Assembly: GCA_026873275.1 (NCBI GenBank)
Contig: JANTUC010000010.1
Span: 1,178,001-1,242,000, forward strand
DNA length: 64,000 bases
From: Pseudopithomyces maydicus
Lineage: Eukaryota; Ascomycota; Dothideomycetes; Pleosporales; Didymosphaeriaceae
Direction of reading: 5' to 3'
The notes under the pieces were generated by a model. It had not been told where the DNA came from and did not search any database. It worked only from the letters and a program-made list of their open reading frames with translations. Positions 45,107 through 56,776 of this stretch are shown here, one piece after another. The position numbers were made by a program, and so were the translations under genes. Every line of letters begins with the position of its first letter. The first letter of the stretch is position 1.

Positions 45107-47102
45107 CTACTGCCAAAGCCACTTTCGACATTTGGGGGCTCCGCATAGACATCTGACAGCCCCTCTGGTGCATCCTCTCCAGCATCTGCCTCCTCCTTGT
45201 CCAGATAATCAAACGTCAGCTCTTCCCCGGCAGCTATGTCACGAATCGCGAAGAAGGCGAGGTCATAGATCCTGTGGTCGTGCTTGTTGTATGAGACCGT
45301 GTACTGACGGCAATTCGGTTGGCATGAATGATTCATGAACTTTGATGGTCCGCCCATGAATTCGCCGTCGACGACGTAGACTGCATGACGAGGTCAATTA
45401 CCATGAGCAACCCGCACTGGACCGTGAATATACATACTTTCTTCCTTGCTGAGACCTTCTGCCTCTGCATGTTTGTCGAGACTATAGAGGTAGGATGCCT
45501 TCATAATACCGCCAGCCTCCTCGCGCCGTGTAGCTTCTTCATCAGTGATGACTTCGCCGCGGTATGTATCAACGAATTGCCCTGCAGAACTTAGGTCTGG
45601 CTACGAAGCGTGCATTCGATGCGTTGTGTTTGTATCATACCCGTATATAGATCTTGTTTGCAGCGGAGGCCCCAGCCGCGATTATTGTTAGTTTTGAATA
45701 TCTCAACCTCCACCTGACGACCAAACTGGACGTTCTGGAACTTGTTCTTAGCGATTGCAAAAGTTTCCAAACGCATACCGATCCTCACTCACCTTGTTCC
45801 GACAAAACGGACCGCATTTGCAGTTGTCGTTACACTCGTAAATTGGACGTCTTGAGTCGAGGTAAAAAGGTACAAGGGTACCCGAACGACGATATTTCGT
45901 GCCTTCACAATAATACGGAAATTTCTTTGGAAACCCTACGGTAGAGCCACCTGTCTCTAGGCCCTGCTGGTAAATCATCATTTCCGTACTTGTCAATCGA
46001 GTCTCGTCCACCGCAGCATACTCTAGACAATCGCACTTCTTTGTATACTCGCATCCAATGTTTCGACCCATGTGGGCTGAACAATTTTGGCATCCTTCCT
46101 GGGTTGCGATGTCTGCCCGAAAGACCTGACAAAGAACATGGTCAGTTGCGAGCCGACCCTATACGGTTGGACTAGCTTACCCCGTCTCGGAGAACGTATT
46201 CATCTATATAGCGAAATCGCAATGAAGGTGTTGTATAGTCGTAGCTATTGGCTATGCGTATCCTCTTGCCTTTGACCTTCTGTAATCGTCGCACGTATTC
46301 TGCACGGATAGCGACATTTGCATTGTCGATCTTGGATTCACGCGCCACACGGATCATTTCATCTGTGGGAAGAGCCCGAACGTTCACAACAAGGATGTTT
46401 GGACCAGTCGACCGCTACGTGTCAGCGTTCTTACTTCAAGTGAGAGGAGAGCACTTACGCTACGAGCAAATACAAATCCGTACTCATCAGAGTCAAGTAG
46501 CCCGTTATATACGTCTTCCATAACCATTCTCCTCGAAGTAGGCACAGTCGATGCTGACGATGGCGATGGCGACCGAGAATTACAAGATGTTCGGCTGTAC
46601 CCGTGATGTAGGCGGCTGAGAGGCGACACACGTAATTCATCTCGGATAACTGTATTTGGGGATTTCATTTTCTTGTGAAGCGTCGCCGTTTCCTTGAAAG
46701 TACTGCAAGTCGTAAGTTAGAGGCTCTATGATTGTTCGTGTCCGAGTTGCCCATACCTTTCTCGGGCCATGATGTATTCTTGAACAACTTCTAGACATCG
46801 CACGAGCTCCTGAATTCCGTGCCAGCTCAGTGGAGGTGTGTTCAAGTCTGACTTCCATTGGACGAGGAACTGTTCTTCCTGTACGGCAATGTTAGCTTGT
46901 TTAAGATGAAAAGTTCGAGCATTGGTAACTTAACGTTATTTTTTACGCGGTTCGAGATGATACGATGTATCTTTAGATACGTAGCCTGTCAGCCCATGTT
47001 TTTGCCCTTTTCGCGAAACGGCATTACGTAGTCTACCTTGTCAACCCGTACACGGCGTGTTGTCTTCATCCCAGTGCTTGGGATCATAACCGTTGGTTGC
47101 AT
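45107..47102 (-). CDS. KMT1: Histone H3 lysine-9 methyltransferase (KMT1/Clr4/Su(var)3-9 type), one-base frameshift near the end
   Basis: Nine exons are inferred on the minus strand: 47102-47037, 46985-46935, 46878-46757, 46702-46459, 46414-46181, 46125-45793, 45734-45641, 45581-45438 and 45380-45107. They encode a chromodomain (about 23-80; RIISNRVKNN, EEQFLVQWK, LEVVQEYIM), a Cys-rich pre-SET (about 245-345; CQNC, GCEYTKKCDC, CNDNCKCGPFC), a SET domain with RGWG, YRGEVI, NHSCQPN and LTFDY, and a post-SET RCLCGAPKC at the C-terminus. The last 17 codons are in another frame. One more G in the four-G run (45160-45163, C on the plus strand) joins them to 520 residues. H3K9 methylation by this enzyme marks heterochromatin and directs DNA methylation of RIP-mutated DNA in Neurospora (DIM-5). 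The gene diverges from RRP1. Confidence 0.9.
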
Positions 47103-47883
47103 TATATCCTTCTACCAAGCAACGCAGCGAGCTGTATTAGCCCTTATAACATGTGACTATATCTTTTTTTCAGGAAAGAACCAATCTGGTTCAGGGCATA
47201 AATTGAAGTAGGTGAGCGTACTTGAGTATCTATGTAGGTAGTCAACCTGGTATGAACCTATTAGAAATTAGATTGGCGTACTAGACCTGTGTGGAACTAG
47301 CGACGTGGAAGTGAAAGAGAAAGTTTTAACATACTACAGATACTAGAAAAGTAAGATAAGTATAAGAGTATCTAGCCGTTGTAAATAATAAATAACACTA
47401 GATGCAACAGCCAAGCTATTTAAGATTATACGCACGGACCAATGAGCTATCTAGCTTTTCTTGGCACGATCTTTCACTGTAAGATACGAAATATAGATAC
47501 AATACATTTCTGCTTCTATTCTATTATTCGAGTAATACAACACCTCTTTATAATCTTAAAAAAACGTAATTGCGTGTATTTTACTGTATGGGTTAAATAG
47601 CCTTAATTAATCCAGGGTACTTACCTTAGATAACTGTATTGATAAAATATATGAGCCAGAGCAAGTAAGCAATACTACCCGTCTTTTATCTAAATAAGAC
47701 AGCCATTGTTTCTCGCCCCCTGCCTATTTGGCCTCAATCTACGCTCCCAGGCCAATGTGGTGACACGTGAAATATATGCGGGGCCGACACGCTTATCGAT
47801 AACCTTAAATTTTTGGATCGACCATCAGCTCTACAACAGATTGCACAGCGAAACCTTTTAGCAGACACGGCACGCACCCCACC
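47103..47883. promoter_or_regulatory. Divergent intergenic region between KMT1 and RRP1
   Basis: The 781 bp between the two start codons are AT-rich in the middle (47330-47700) without repeats I can match to the elements at 1-31,000. They must contain both promoters. I see no coding region. Confidence 0.4.
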
Positions 47884-48719
47884 ATGGCGGAAGACGCGCA
47901 AAATAGCCCTTTCATCAGAAATCTGGCATCAAGCGATAAGCGGACGCGCGACCAAGCCCTCGACTCTCTTCGCGCATTCCTCTCTTCTCGTTCTGAAATA
48001 TCGGAGCTCGACCTGCTCAAGCTATGGAAGGGTTTATTTTACTGTACGTCTTACCTGCTGTAGAACATAAGCGCTGTTTGTTACCCTTCACAGCTGCCTT
48101 TTAATATTACGAATCAATGTCCCTGACATGCGCAGGCCTTTGGATGCAAGACAAGCCGGTGCAACAGCAAGCTCTCTCTCGCTCACTAGCTAGCTTGCCT
48201 TCTAGCTTGAAGGATGATGTTGTTCTCCCATTCTTCCGCGCATTTTGGATTACCATATCCCGCGAGTGGACACAAATTGAAGCTCTCAGGTTGGACAAGT
48301 ACCTATACCTGATACGCCAATACGTCAACGCATCGTTCAAAATTCTCTCGCGAAGCAATTGGGAGAACACGAACGCAATAGAAGAATATGGGAAGATAAT
48401 GGAAGAGGTTCCTCTTAATACAGGGGAGGGAGACGGGATGAGAATTCCGAATGGATTGCGTTTTCACGTGCTGGATGTTTGGGTTGACGAACTGCATAAG
48501 GTAGATGGGACGTGGGAGATGAATAAAAGGGGAGTTTTGGAGAGACTGTGTGCACCAGTGGAGAGATTGGCAAAGGAAGGAAAGCTGAAGGTTGTGAGGA
48601 TGGCAGCACTGGAGTGTTTGGGAGATGAGAGACTGAAGAGTTGGAGAGGACAAGAAGCGCAGGCCGACGAGGCGAATATAGATGAGGACGAAGAGGAGTG
48701 GGGTGGAATCGAAGACTGA
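47884..48719 (+). CDS. RRP1: Ribosomal RNA processing protein 1 (Nop52 family)
   Basis: Exons are 47884-48043 and 48136-48719 (intron 92 nt), giving 247 residues. The start ATG lies in a good context (CACCATGG). The protein opens with MAEDAQNSPFIRNLASSDK and KRTRDQALDSLR, then LWKGLFYC and LWMQDKPVQQQAL, the N-terminal hallmark of Nop52/Rrp1. An alpha-helical body follows with FFRAFWITISREW and LDKYLYLIRQYV and a short acidic tail. In yeast Rrp1 is a nucleolar protein needed for 27S pre-rRNA processing and 60S subunit assembly. The protein is at the short end for the family, ending soon after the Nop52 domain. Confidence 0.9.
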
Positions 48720-48929
48720 GCATCAAAAATTTTGGTCACATGTTGTAGCACAAACCTTGGGGGCGAGGATGGGTTGCATTCGAGCGCGGCGTTTGTGCGG
48801 TGTATTTGTATTGTGATTCAGGGTTGGAAAAGCTAGATATTCGGTCTCCATGGTAGAACAATTGGTTCACAACGAACTCTAGTGGGAATCATGCTGCACG
48901 TCATGACCATCCCCTCCGTAATGCTGGAT

Positions 48930-49965
48930 CTATCCCCCACTGGACCAAGCTGGATCCTCCACTCTTCTGAACACGGCCACGAACTTTTCGCCCTTGTTTC
49001 TCTCCACCTTCTTTCCCTCTTCCGTCTCAATCCTCATAGTTGCAACGCACTTCCCTACCTCTCCCTCTTCATCCTCCAATGCTTCCCCTTCCACCCTTGC
49101 AAAACTTTCGTGGCTCTCAAAATGTCCCACCATCCACTCGTGTAGATCCCTTACGTCAGTAATTGTATATATGTATCCGCCTGGTCGTAGCACATACGCA
49201 TACTCGGAACAGAGTGTAGTGGAAACGATACGCGCTTTGTGCTTTCGCTGCTTGAAGTGCGGGTCTGGAAAGCAGAGAAAGATAGCACGGAGCTGTTGCT
49301 TGCGGAAGAAATTGGGAAGAAACTTCATGGTATTGGCGCGCAGACAGCTGATATTTTGATACGTCTGATTTTCTGCATTCTGCATTCTGAGGGCTCGAAT
49401 CTTCTCCTGAACGTATTCAGTCACGGAGATTCGGATTTCCATCCCTATAGACAAGCCGTGTTAGTAAGTGGGTTGGCAAAAATTAAAATGCAAGGGCCAC
49501 AGAATGGCTAAATACCATACCTATACTCAAAGTGTCAGGAAACTTTGTTGCAAGGGCGAACAATAGTCCTCCGAAACCACATCCTATATCTGCGATCTCG
49601 ACCTCTTGATTGATAGCCTTTGCTTCCGTTTGGAGCTGGGATCCAGCTTCCACGACTGCACGTGACTCATCGATGGGCGTCACGACGTTTTTGGTCTCTT
49701 CTTCGGTGGCCTTTTTAACGGCATACGCGGGGTACAAGCTCGCCCAATCCATATCACCAGGGCTCTTTGGACTGGTAATAATTAGCACAAAAAATGAGAA
49801 CAAAATAACAGTACCGAAGGCATACTATTCCAAGGCATGGTCCGAAAACGGATTGGCGTGCGCGCGCTGCCTATAGAATTTCTTCTTCGGCAGCGCCGCC
49901 TCGTCGGTGGCAAGGGTTTTCTTATACTCCTCGCGCTTTTGGCGCTTTGGGGGGTCGGTAGCCAT
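48930..49965 (-). CDS. TRM8: tRNA (guanine-N7-)-methyltransferase catalytic subunit
   Basis: Three exons on the minus strand (49965-49826, 49771-49521, 49444-48930; introns 54 and 76 nt) encode 301 residues. The SAM-binding motif I reads EIADIGCGFGGLL. The family signature FPDPHFKQRKHKAR follows, then LRPGGYIYTITD. A Lys/Arg-rich N-terminus (PPKRQKREEYKK) fits a nuclear protein. The enzyme makes m7G46 in tRNA variable loops, in yeast together with the WD protein Trm82. Its C-terminus (EKFVAVFRRVEDP) is typical of fungal members. It lies tail-to-tail with RRP1, with 210 bp between the stop codons. Confidence 0.93.
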
Positions 49966-50400
49966 AGTGGTGTCTCTGTGGAAAAGCTGGAGTCGGTGTT
50001 CAAAGAGGTGGGTTGATGGGAACTCGCGGTGGTTGGCTAGCCAGTCAAGGTGGATGTGGAGTCAAGCTTTTCGCTTGGGCCTAAGACGAATGAAACTACG
50101 GTTGCACGCACGCAAAGAGACCAGCATTCCACGCATGTGCATACGAAACAGAAGCAAGAGCATATGTGCGAGCGGTCTAACATAGACATAGATGCATCAT
50201 GATAACCATATACGCTAGCCTTCTTGGCGCACTGCTGCGAAGACAGCATCAATAATAATAGTAATAGACAAAAGTAGAATCTGTACACGAAGACCCCAAA
50301 GGGTGTAGGAGGAAAAACGTTTGCGTGCCCATTCCCAATGCTCCATTGCCGTATCCCTGTGTGCCCCAACTTCCATTGCACAAACAACAAGAACCCATAA
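49966..50400. other. Intergenic region: TRM8 promoter and GID4 3' flank
   Basis: These 435 bp lie between two minus-strand genes. There is no coding region. A run of AATAAT repeats is at 50248-50266. Confidence 0.4.
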
Positions 50401-51586
50401 TCACCGAAATTCAATTGCGCCCTGACATCCATGATCTTCAACGTGCTCTAGCTGCAGCTTCTGGAATCTGCGCCGTATTAGCTTTGGTCACGTTAACGGT
50501 GATTGATACTTGTCACTTACTTTTCGCTTTTTGCGTGAAAATATATTCCTTCGATGCTTCCAGAAACCTGGTTGAAGCAAATGTAGTAGAAACCCTCGAA
50601 ACTCGCGCCATTAATCGTCTTCACGCGGTGGTCCGGGACAAGAAAATATTCTTTCCAACGCATGAATAAATGCTCCTTCTGCATCCAATCCTTTGTCACC
50701 AGTTCGGGCCGGCTTGAGTATTTTGAAAGTGGCTTGTACGCTGAAAACCTACCCCAGTGCTGCCGGTCGACCTTTTCATTGGAGCCCCACTCGGGATGCT
50801 GTGTAATAAATGTGTATTTGCTGCCGATGACCTCGCCTTCGAAATAGGTAGTCAGACTCGGGTGGTCTTCAGTCAACCCTAAGTAGTGTCAATGGCGCTG
50901 GACGGTGTCGTATCCGCGGAGCCGGACGCACCTTTGATGCGCAGGTATCCACACAAGAATGACTCGCGCATATCGACGTATTTGATCTCTACTTCTACCT
51001 CATACTGCTGGCGGTCTGAGGTCTGGTTGCCTTTGAACCGACTGCCAGGGCGGAGGAGCGACGAGGACGAGTTGGGCAGGAACTACAAGGTTGTCAGCCA
51101 CGACGCATGCATGAAGCTCGTTTCACTATGGAGCAGTGTGGCGCCACGCACCCTGTAGGTAGCACATGGTGCTGGTGCATATCTCTGTTGCGACCAAGAA
51201 GCAGCCAAGGGCACGCTCGCGGAGAGTGGCGAGGGATGGGCGTGTCTCTGATCGTCGGCGCCGTCGTCTGGCGCACTCATAGGCGTGGGAATGTCTCTCG
51301 CGGGTCCTTCTACCGACGCGTCTATGGGCTTCGGATGCGAGTCGGACGGCGAGGGCGTGCGCGCGGGCGATGCTGGGAGGTCTGTCGGAGGCGGCGTCGG
51401 CTGCTGCAGGCGGACATCGAGCGGAGCATGATCCTCGATGGCATTGCGTGAAGGCGGTAGGGTGTTGGCGATGCGTGGTGGGTGAATGCGCAGCTCTTCT
51501 GGGGGACAAGTGGAGCGGCCGGCCAGCGGGCTCTCGTGCTCGTCGATGGGCGGCGTGACCGTGGCCGCTATATCGTCGGTAGGCAT
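50401..51586 (-). CDS. GID4: GID4/Vid24, substrate receptor of the GID/CTLH ubiquitin ligase
   Basis: Four exons on the minus strand (51586-51152, 51082-50932, 50878-50521, 50467-50401; introns 69, 53 and 53 nt) encode 336 residues. The first 145 are disordered and rich in Pro, Ser and Ala. The rest is a complete Vid24 beta-barrel domain: SSLLRPGSRFKGNQ, VEVEIKYVDMRESFLCGYL, LTEDHPSLTTYFEGE, LFMRWKEYFLVPDH, GASFEGFYYICFN, and the C-terminal HVEDHGCQGAIEFR. In yeast Gid4 recognises Pro/N-degrons and directs degradation of gluconeogenic enzymes after glucose return. The last exon is only 22 codons but supplies the conserved C-terminal strand, which supports the splice choice. Confidence 0.92.
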
Positions 51587-52326
51587 GGCCGGGGAAAGAA
51601 GGGCGCGCTCCAGACAAGCAACCTACAGACCCATGAAATGGAAGAGGAGAGGACGGCGCAATTCAAGCTCGAATGGAAGCCAAGGGTGCAGGGTGATGGG
51701 ATGTCATGTTTAAGACACACAGCACGGACTCGACAACTGGAGGGTGACGGCTGGGCTTACTCGTGCGCTATTGCGGGGGAAGGGCCGGGGTCACGCTAGT
51801 TTCGCGTGTCCACTGGTGGTGTGGGACGGGGGACAGGCGCCGTGACACCGCCCGCTGGCTGCCCACCACCCTGCGTCTCGTCCCAGAGACAACCTCCTCT
51901 GCCCTCCTGCCCTCGCGAGCTCTCGATGTGCCCGGCAGGCCACCCGCGCACCCACGCCGCGGTTGTCGCTGGCCGAGCCTTCCTGTACGCAGACGTGAGG
52001 AGTCAGTGTGCGGACCCGGCCGAGTGACGACGAGCTTGGCGACGGGGGCTGCATGGTCTTGCATCACGACGCAGCAAAGACGCTCTTGGTCACCTTGTGC
52101 GTTTGCATTTGCATTGCATTCCCTCCATCTACCGGTACACGTAAAACATGCGACAGCTGCCGCGCGCTGCCCTGCGCTGCCCTGCGCTGCCCTGCGCTGC
52201 CCGTCGTTCTAGACTCTAGACCTCTAGACGCCAGACGCCAACACCCCCTCCACCGTCGCCTCACTTCCCACCGCATCGGACGGGGAAAAGCAAATCACGT
52301 CCCTCTCCCTAATTCGGAGACGTGCT
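51587..52326. other. Intergenic region: GID4 promoter and Mago 3' flank, with a small tandem repeat
   Basis: These 740 GC-rich bp have no gene. At about 52163-52201 a 10-bp unit (CGCTGCCCTG) is repeated about four times in tandem. The long open frames here are antisense or composition artefacts. Confidence 0.45.
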
Positions 52327-53103
52327 TCAGATGGGCTTGATCTGTGGGGATGTGAGCAGGCACCCTGCGCGTGGGTTGGCCATGGTACCTTGAAATGTAG
52401 GTTAATCAGGGAGAACACCAGTGCCTTGAGGTCCTGCACGAGGTAGTAGAACACGCGGAGTCCTTCAGGGTCGGACGACTCCTGGACGTCCTGGAGGGAA
52501 CCGATCTTTGCCGTCTGGGCTTCGTTAGCAAGCATGTAATATGAATGCGTCGTGCTTTCCATGCAGCATACCTCAAACGAGATGTGCTCGTTGCCAAGTC
52601 TGATTTCCAGCTCCTGACGTCCGTCCTTGTTCTTCTGTGGCCATTTGGTGTCGTCTTCCCTGTGTTGCTGTCAGACGATGTCGTGCCCGGTCGCAGCGAC
52701 GTACTTCAAAATCTCGCTGTCCTTGACAATCCTTCGTATCTCATTGACCACGGCATGGCTGACGCACACTGCCGATCACGGTCAGTCAAGTTTCAACGTG
52801 TTTCAACATGGCCTGCCTTACTCTCTTTACGGATCAGCGAGTCGTTTCGGTAGTTTGAGTTGTTCGCATATCGCGCAGACGCACTGCGGCCATCACCCAG
52901 CACGCGAAAATCGAACTCTATAGAACTTAGCTCACTCGCAGCTGGGCTGTGCAGTAGCACACACCTAAAAACTCATGGCCAAACCGTCCCTGATGGCCAG
53001 AGCTGCGCATGGTCAGTACGGGCACACGTGCTCTGCCGGCAAAACTCTCATACTAGTAGCGCAAGTAGAACGGCTCGTGGTTCACCTTGTTCTCGGAGCT
53101 CAT
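52327..53103 (-). CDS. mago: Mago nashi homologue (exon junction complex core)
   Basis: Seven exons on the minus strand (53103-53054, 53002-52965, 52917-52822, 52768-52705, 52659-52572, 52514-52389, 52341-52327) encode 158 residues. They read FYLRYYSGHQGRFGHEF, then a DFRVLGDGRSASARYANNSN stretch slightly longer than in animals, LIRKEM, VVNEIRRIVKDSEI, GRQELEIRLGNEHISFE, KIGSLQDVQESSDPEGLRVF and a terminal FKIKPI. This is full length for Mago. With Y14 it forms the exon junction complex core. Six introns (45-57 nt) in 477 coding bases make it the most intron-dense gene here. It diverges from the SEC26 gene. Confidence 0.93.
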
Positions 53104-53566
53104 GACGGGCGGGGAAATCGACTGCTGGCAGTTGGTGTCGCCGTGTCTGCTCAGACGGGCGAGCCTGATATGTTTTGGGGCAGTTCACGATCGTCGAGCA
53201 CCCCGGTCATTTTAGCGAGCTTGGCGTCGCCCTTGAACCACTATTCTCGAGCAGACACCTGGACAGTGAAGGCAGAAGCTATCCATCGAGGGAGCGCGCC
53301 CGAACCCAAGAAGCCAACGTATCGGCGCTGGCAATCCCCCCAGCTGTTCTCGAATCGCACACAACCACCCCGCTGTTGTCTTCCGCTGCTGTCCCGCACG
53401 GCCATTTCCACCGCCGCGCCCGCCGTAGCTTCCACGTAGCCGTCCGCCCGTCTACTCGCTCACAACACCCACAGCATTGGGGCTGCTGCTGGCATCCACG
53501 GTCGTTGCGGCGACATAAACCAACAATCCGCAGATCCTCTGCAGCCAAAGCTGCCTGCGTGACGCA
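53104..53566. promoter_or_regulatory. Divergent intergenic region between Mago and SEC26
   Basis: The 463 bp between the two starts carry both promoters. There is no gene and no strong TATA box. Confidence 0.4.
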
Positions 53567-56500
53567 ATGGCAACCTTCTTGGAGAGCGCATACAGCTTGG
53601 TATGCGAATCCGCCCGCCATGGAGCTCCCCGCTGACGAGCGGTGAACAGGTCCACCAGGACAATGCCGCCGACGTCCCTTCGCAGACCGACCTCAAGAAT
53701 GCTTTGGAGAAGGGCTCCGACGAGCAGAAGATTGAAACCATGGTACGCCTCTGCCTGCCCGCGCTGCCGTGCGCCGCTGACGAGTCCACAGAAGAAGATC
53801 CTCTCCATCATGCTCAACGGCGATCCCCAGACTGGTCTCCTTATGCACATAATACGATTCGTCATGCCTTCAAAGTCCAAGCCGCTGAAGAAGCTCATGT
53901 ACTTCTTCTTCGAAGTGTGTCCTAAGTACGATGCTCAAGGGAAATTGCGCCAGGAGTGGATATTGGTCTGGTACGTGAGAGGATGCTCCAGAAACCCCAC
54001 AGAGAGGTGCTAATGGCCGTCAGCAATGCAATCCGTTTTGATCTGCAGGCGCCCAACGAATATGTGCGAGGAAATACGTTGCGTTTCGTGTAGGGATCCC
54101 CTATTACACCATCGCATCTAGCTGACAACCCATAGAACTAAATTGCGCGACGCCGAACTTGTAGAGCCTCTGCTACGTACGTGTGAGCGTCGTCGGTACT
54201 TGTTTGGCGCTAATAACTGCTCTAGAGCCCGTCCGGCAATGCCTGACCCACAGGCACGCCTACGTTCGGAAGAATGCTACTTTCGCCATCGCATCTATCT
54301 TCACACATTTACCTGAGCTGCTACCCGATGCCCCGGACCTCTTGGTCACCTTCTTGGACGACGAAAATGACGCGACGTGCAAACGCAACGCTTTCGCTGC
54401 CCTCGTGTCCATCAGCCATGAAAAGGCACTGGAATACTTGAGCACCGTCTTCGACTCCATTCCCAATCACGATGAACTTGTCTTGCTTGCTGAGCTTGAA
54501 TTCATTCGCAAGGACGCCATCAGCAATCCACAAAACAAGGCACGATACCTGCGACTGATATTCGACCTGTTAGAATCGAGTGTCTCCACTGTCATATACG
54601 AAGCCGCCCATGCGCTCACTACGCTCACTGCAAACCCCGTCGCCGTCAAGGCTGCCGCCGGGAAGTTCGTGGAGTTGGCCATTAGAGAGCCGGACAACAA
54701 TGTAAAACTGATCGTTTTAGACCGGGTAGACCAGCTGCGTCAAAAGAATGAAGGTGTCTTGGATGATCTTACCATGGAGATCCTTCGCGTCCTATCGAGT
54801 ACCGATCTCGATGTGCGGAAGAAGGCGCTTAGCATTGCACTTGAAATGGTCACCAGCCGGAATGTAGAGGAGGTGGTGCTTTTGCTCAAGAAAGAACTAA
54901 CAAAAACAGTTGATGAGCAGTACGAGAAGAACTCCGAATACCGCTCACTCCTCATCTCCGCTATTCACCAGTCGGCCATCAAGTTCCCTGAGGTTGCCGC
55001 AAACGTCGTCGGCTCTCTCATGGACTTCATCTCCGATGTCAGCAGCAATGCCTCGGCGGTGGACGTCATCTCGTTCGTGAAGGAAGTTGTGGAGCGTTTC
55101 CCGGACCTAAGACAGTCCATCGTACAGCGTCTCGTCACAACACTGGGCGAGGTGCGCGCCGGAAAGGTTTATCGAGGCGTGCTTTGGATTATCGGAGAGT
55201 TCTCCTTAGAAGCTAAGGATATTCGTGACGCCTGGAGAGGAATCCGAGCTTCTTTGGGAGAAATCCCAATTCTTTCTTCAGAGCAAAGACTCCTTGACGA
55301 GGCTTCGGAGGGTAAAGAATCCACTGACCAGGTCAATGGACATTCGAAACCTGCTGCACCATCGGGCTCGCGAAAGGTTCTGGCTGACGGCACATATGCC
55401 ACTGAAAGTGCACTTACATCTTCCGCGGCAGCTAAAGCGAAACTTGAAGCAGTAAAAAATTCGCAGAAGCCGCCGCTGCGCCAACTCATCCTCGACGGCG
55501 ACTATTATCTGGCAGCTGTCCTATCCAGTACTCTTACCAAGCTAGTTATGCGCATATCAGAAATATCACAGGACGCAGCACAGACCAATCGTCTGCGAGC
55601 TGAAGCTATGCTCATCATGATCTCCATCATCCGTGTCGGCCAATCACAGTTCGTCAAGACACTCATTGATGAAGATTCGGTTGATCGTATCATGAGTTGT
55701 GTACGGTCACTTTCGGAATTTGCACAGAAGAAAGAACTCGAAGCCGTTTATTTAGAAGACACTCGGAAATCTTTCCGGATTATGGTCCAAGCAGAGGAAA
55801 AGAAGCGTGCAGCCAAGGAGGCATCTGAAAAAGCCAAGTCCGCTATCAATGTTGACGACTCTTTCTCGATTAGGCAGCTCAAGAAAAAGGACGCAGACGG
55901 TCTGGATGAGGTTGAACAAGATCTGGAAAGGGCCACTGGCGGTGATACAGCGACAGAAGATCTCACATCAAAGCTTAGCCGGGTGCAACAGCTTACCGGT
56001 TTTTCGGATCCAGTCTACGCCGAAGCATACATCAAAGTACATCAGTTTGACATTGTACTGGATGTGCTACTAGTCAATCAGACTACCGAAACTCTTCAGA
56101 ACCTTACCGTTGAGTTTGCCACGCTGGGAGACCTCAAGGTTGTGGAGAGACCCCTACGCAGAATGTGGGCCCACATGATTTCATCAACCTTCAGGCAACC
56201 ATCAAGGTTTCCTCAACCGATACTGGTGTGATCTTTGGCAATATAATTTATGAAGGGTAAGTGAGCTCCACACGCGAGAGCATATCCAGCCCTGTTGACT
56301 CTGCTATAGTGAAAAGGGCGTCGACTCTAACGTGGTCATACTTAATGACGTTCACATTGACATCATGGACTATATCAAACCTGCATATTGTACCGAGACG
56401 CAGTTCCGAACGATGTGGACCGAGTTTGAATGGGAAAATAAGGTCAACATCAATTCGAAAGCAAAATCTTTGCGCGAATTCTTGAAGCAACTTATGGCCT

Positions 56501-56776
56501 CCACGAACATGAGTTGTTTGACCCTCGAGGCATCAATGAAGGGTGATTGTCAATTTTTGTCAGCGAACCTGTATGCTAGGAGTGTATTTGGTAAGTTTAT
56601 TACTGGGTGTTAGGCGCGAAAGAGAGACTAATTTTGTCGCAGGCGAAGATGCGTTGGCGAACTTGAGTATCGAGCAAGAAGGAATCAATGGGCCAATTAC
56701 TGGCTTTGTTCGCATTCGCAGCCGGTCGCAGGGTTTGGCGTTGAGCCTGGGTTCTTTGAAGGGATTGAATAAATGA
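53567..56776 (+). CDS. SEC26: Coatomer (COPI) beta subunit, one-base frameshift near the C-terminus
   Basis: Eight exons: 53567-53599, 53650-53742, 53792-53970, 54024-54089, 54136-54176, 54226-56256, 56310-56590 and 56643-56776. The protein begins MATFLESAYSLVHQDNAADV and continues with adaptin-type HEAT repeats (IRFVMPSKSKPLKKLMYFF, HRHAYVRKNATFAIASIF, RNAFAALVSI). A charged linker (about 540-640) precedes the C-terminal appendage (GFSDPVYAEAYIKVHQFDI). In the long exon the frame slips at the four-C run 56152-56155. One more C gives TQNVGPHDFINLQATIKV in frame and joins the last two exons (YEG, EKGVDSNVV) to a 952-residue protein, the normal length. COPI beta forms part of the Golgi-to-ER vesicle coat and is essential in yeast, so the slip is best read as an assembly error. 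Confidence 0.93.

Noticed and set aside
51083..52562. Multiple long open frames on the plus strand in the GID4/Mago region
   Set aside because: They are antisense or intergenic, low-complexity (Arg/Gly/Pro/Cys-rich), and explained by the two minus-strand genes.
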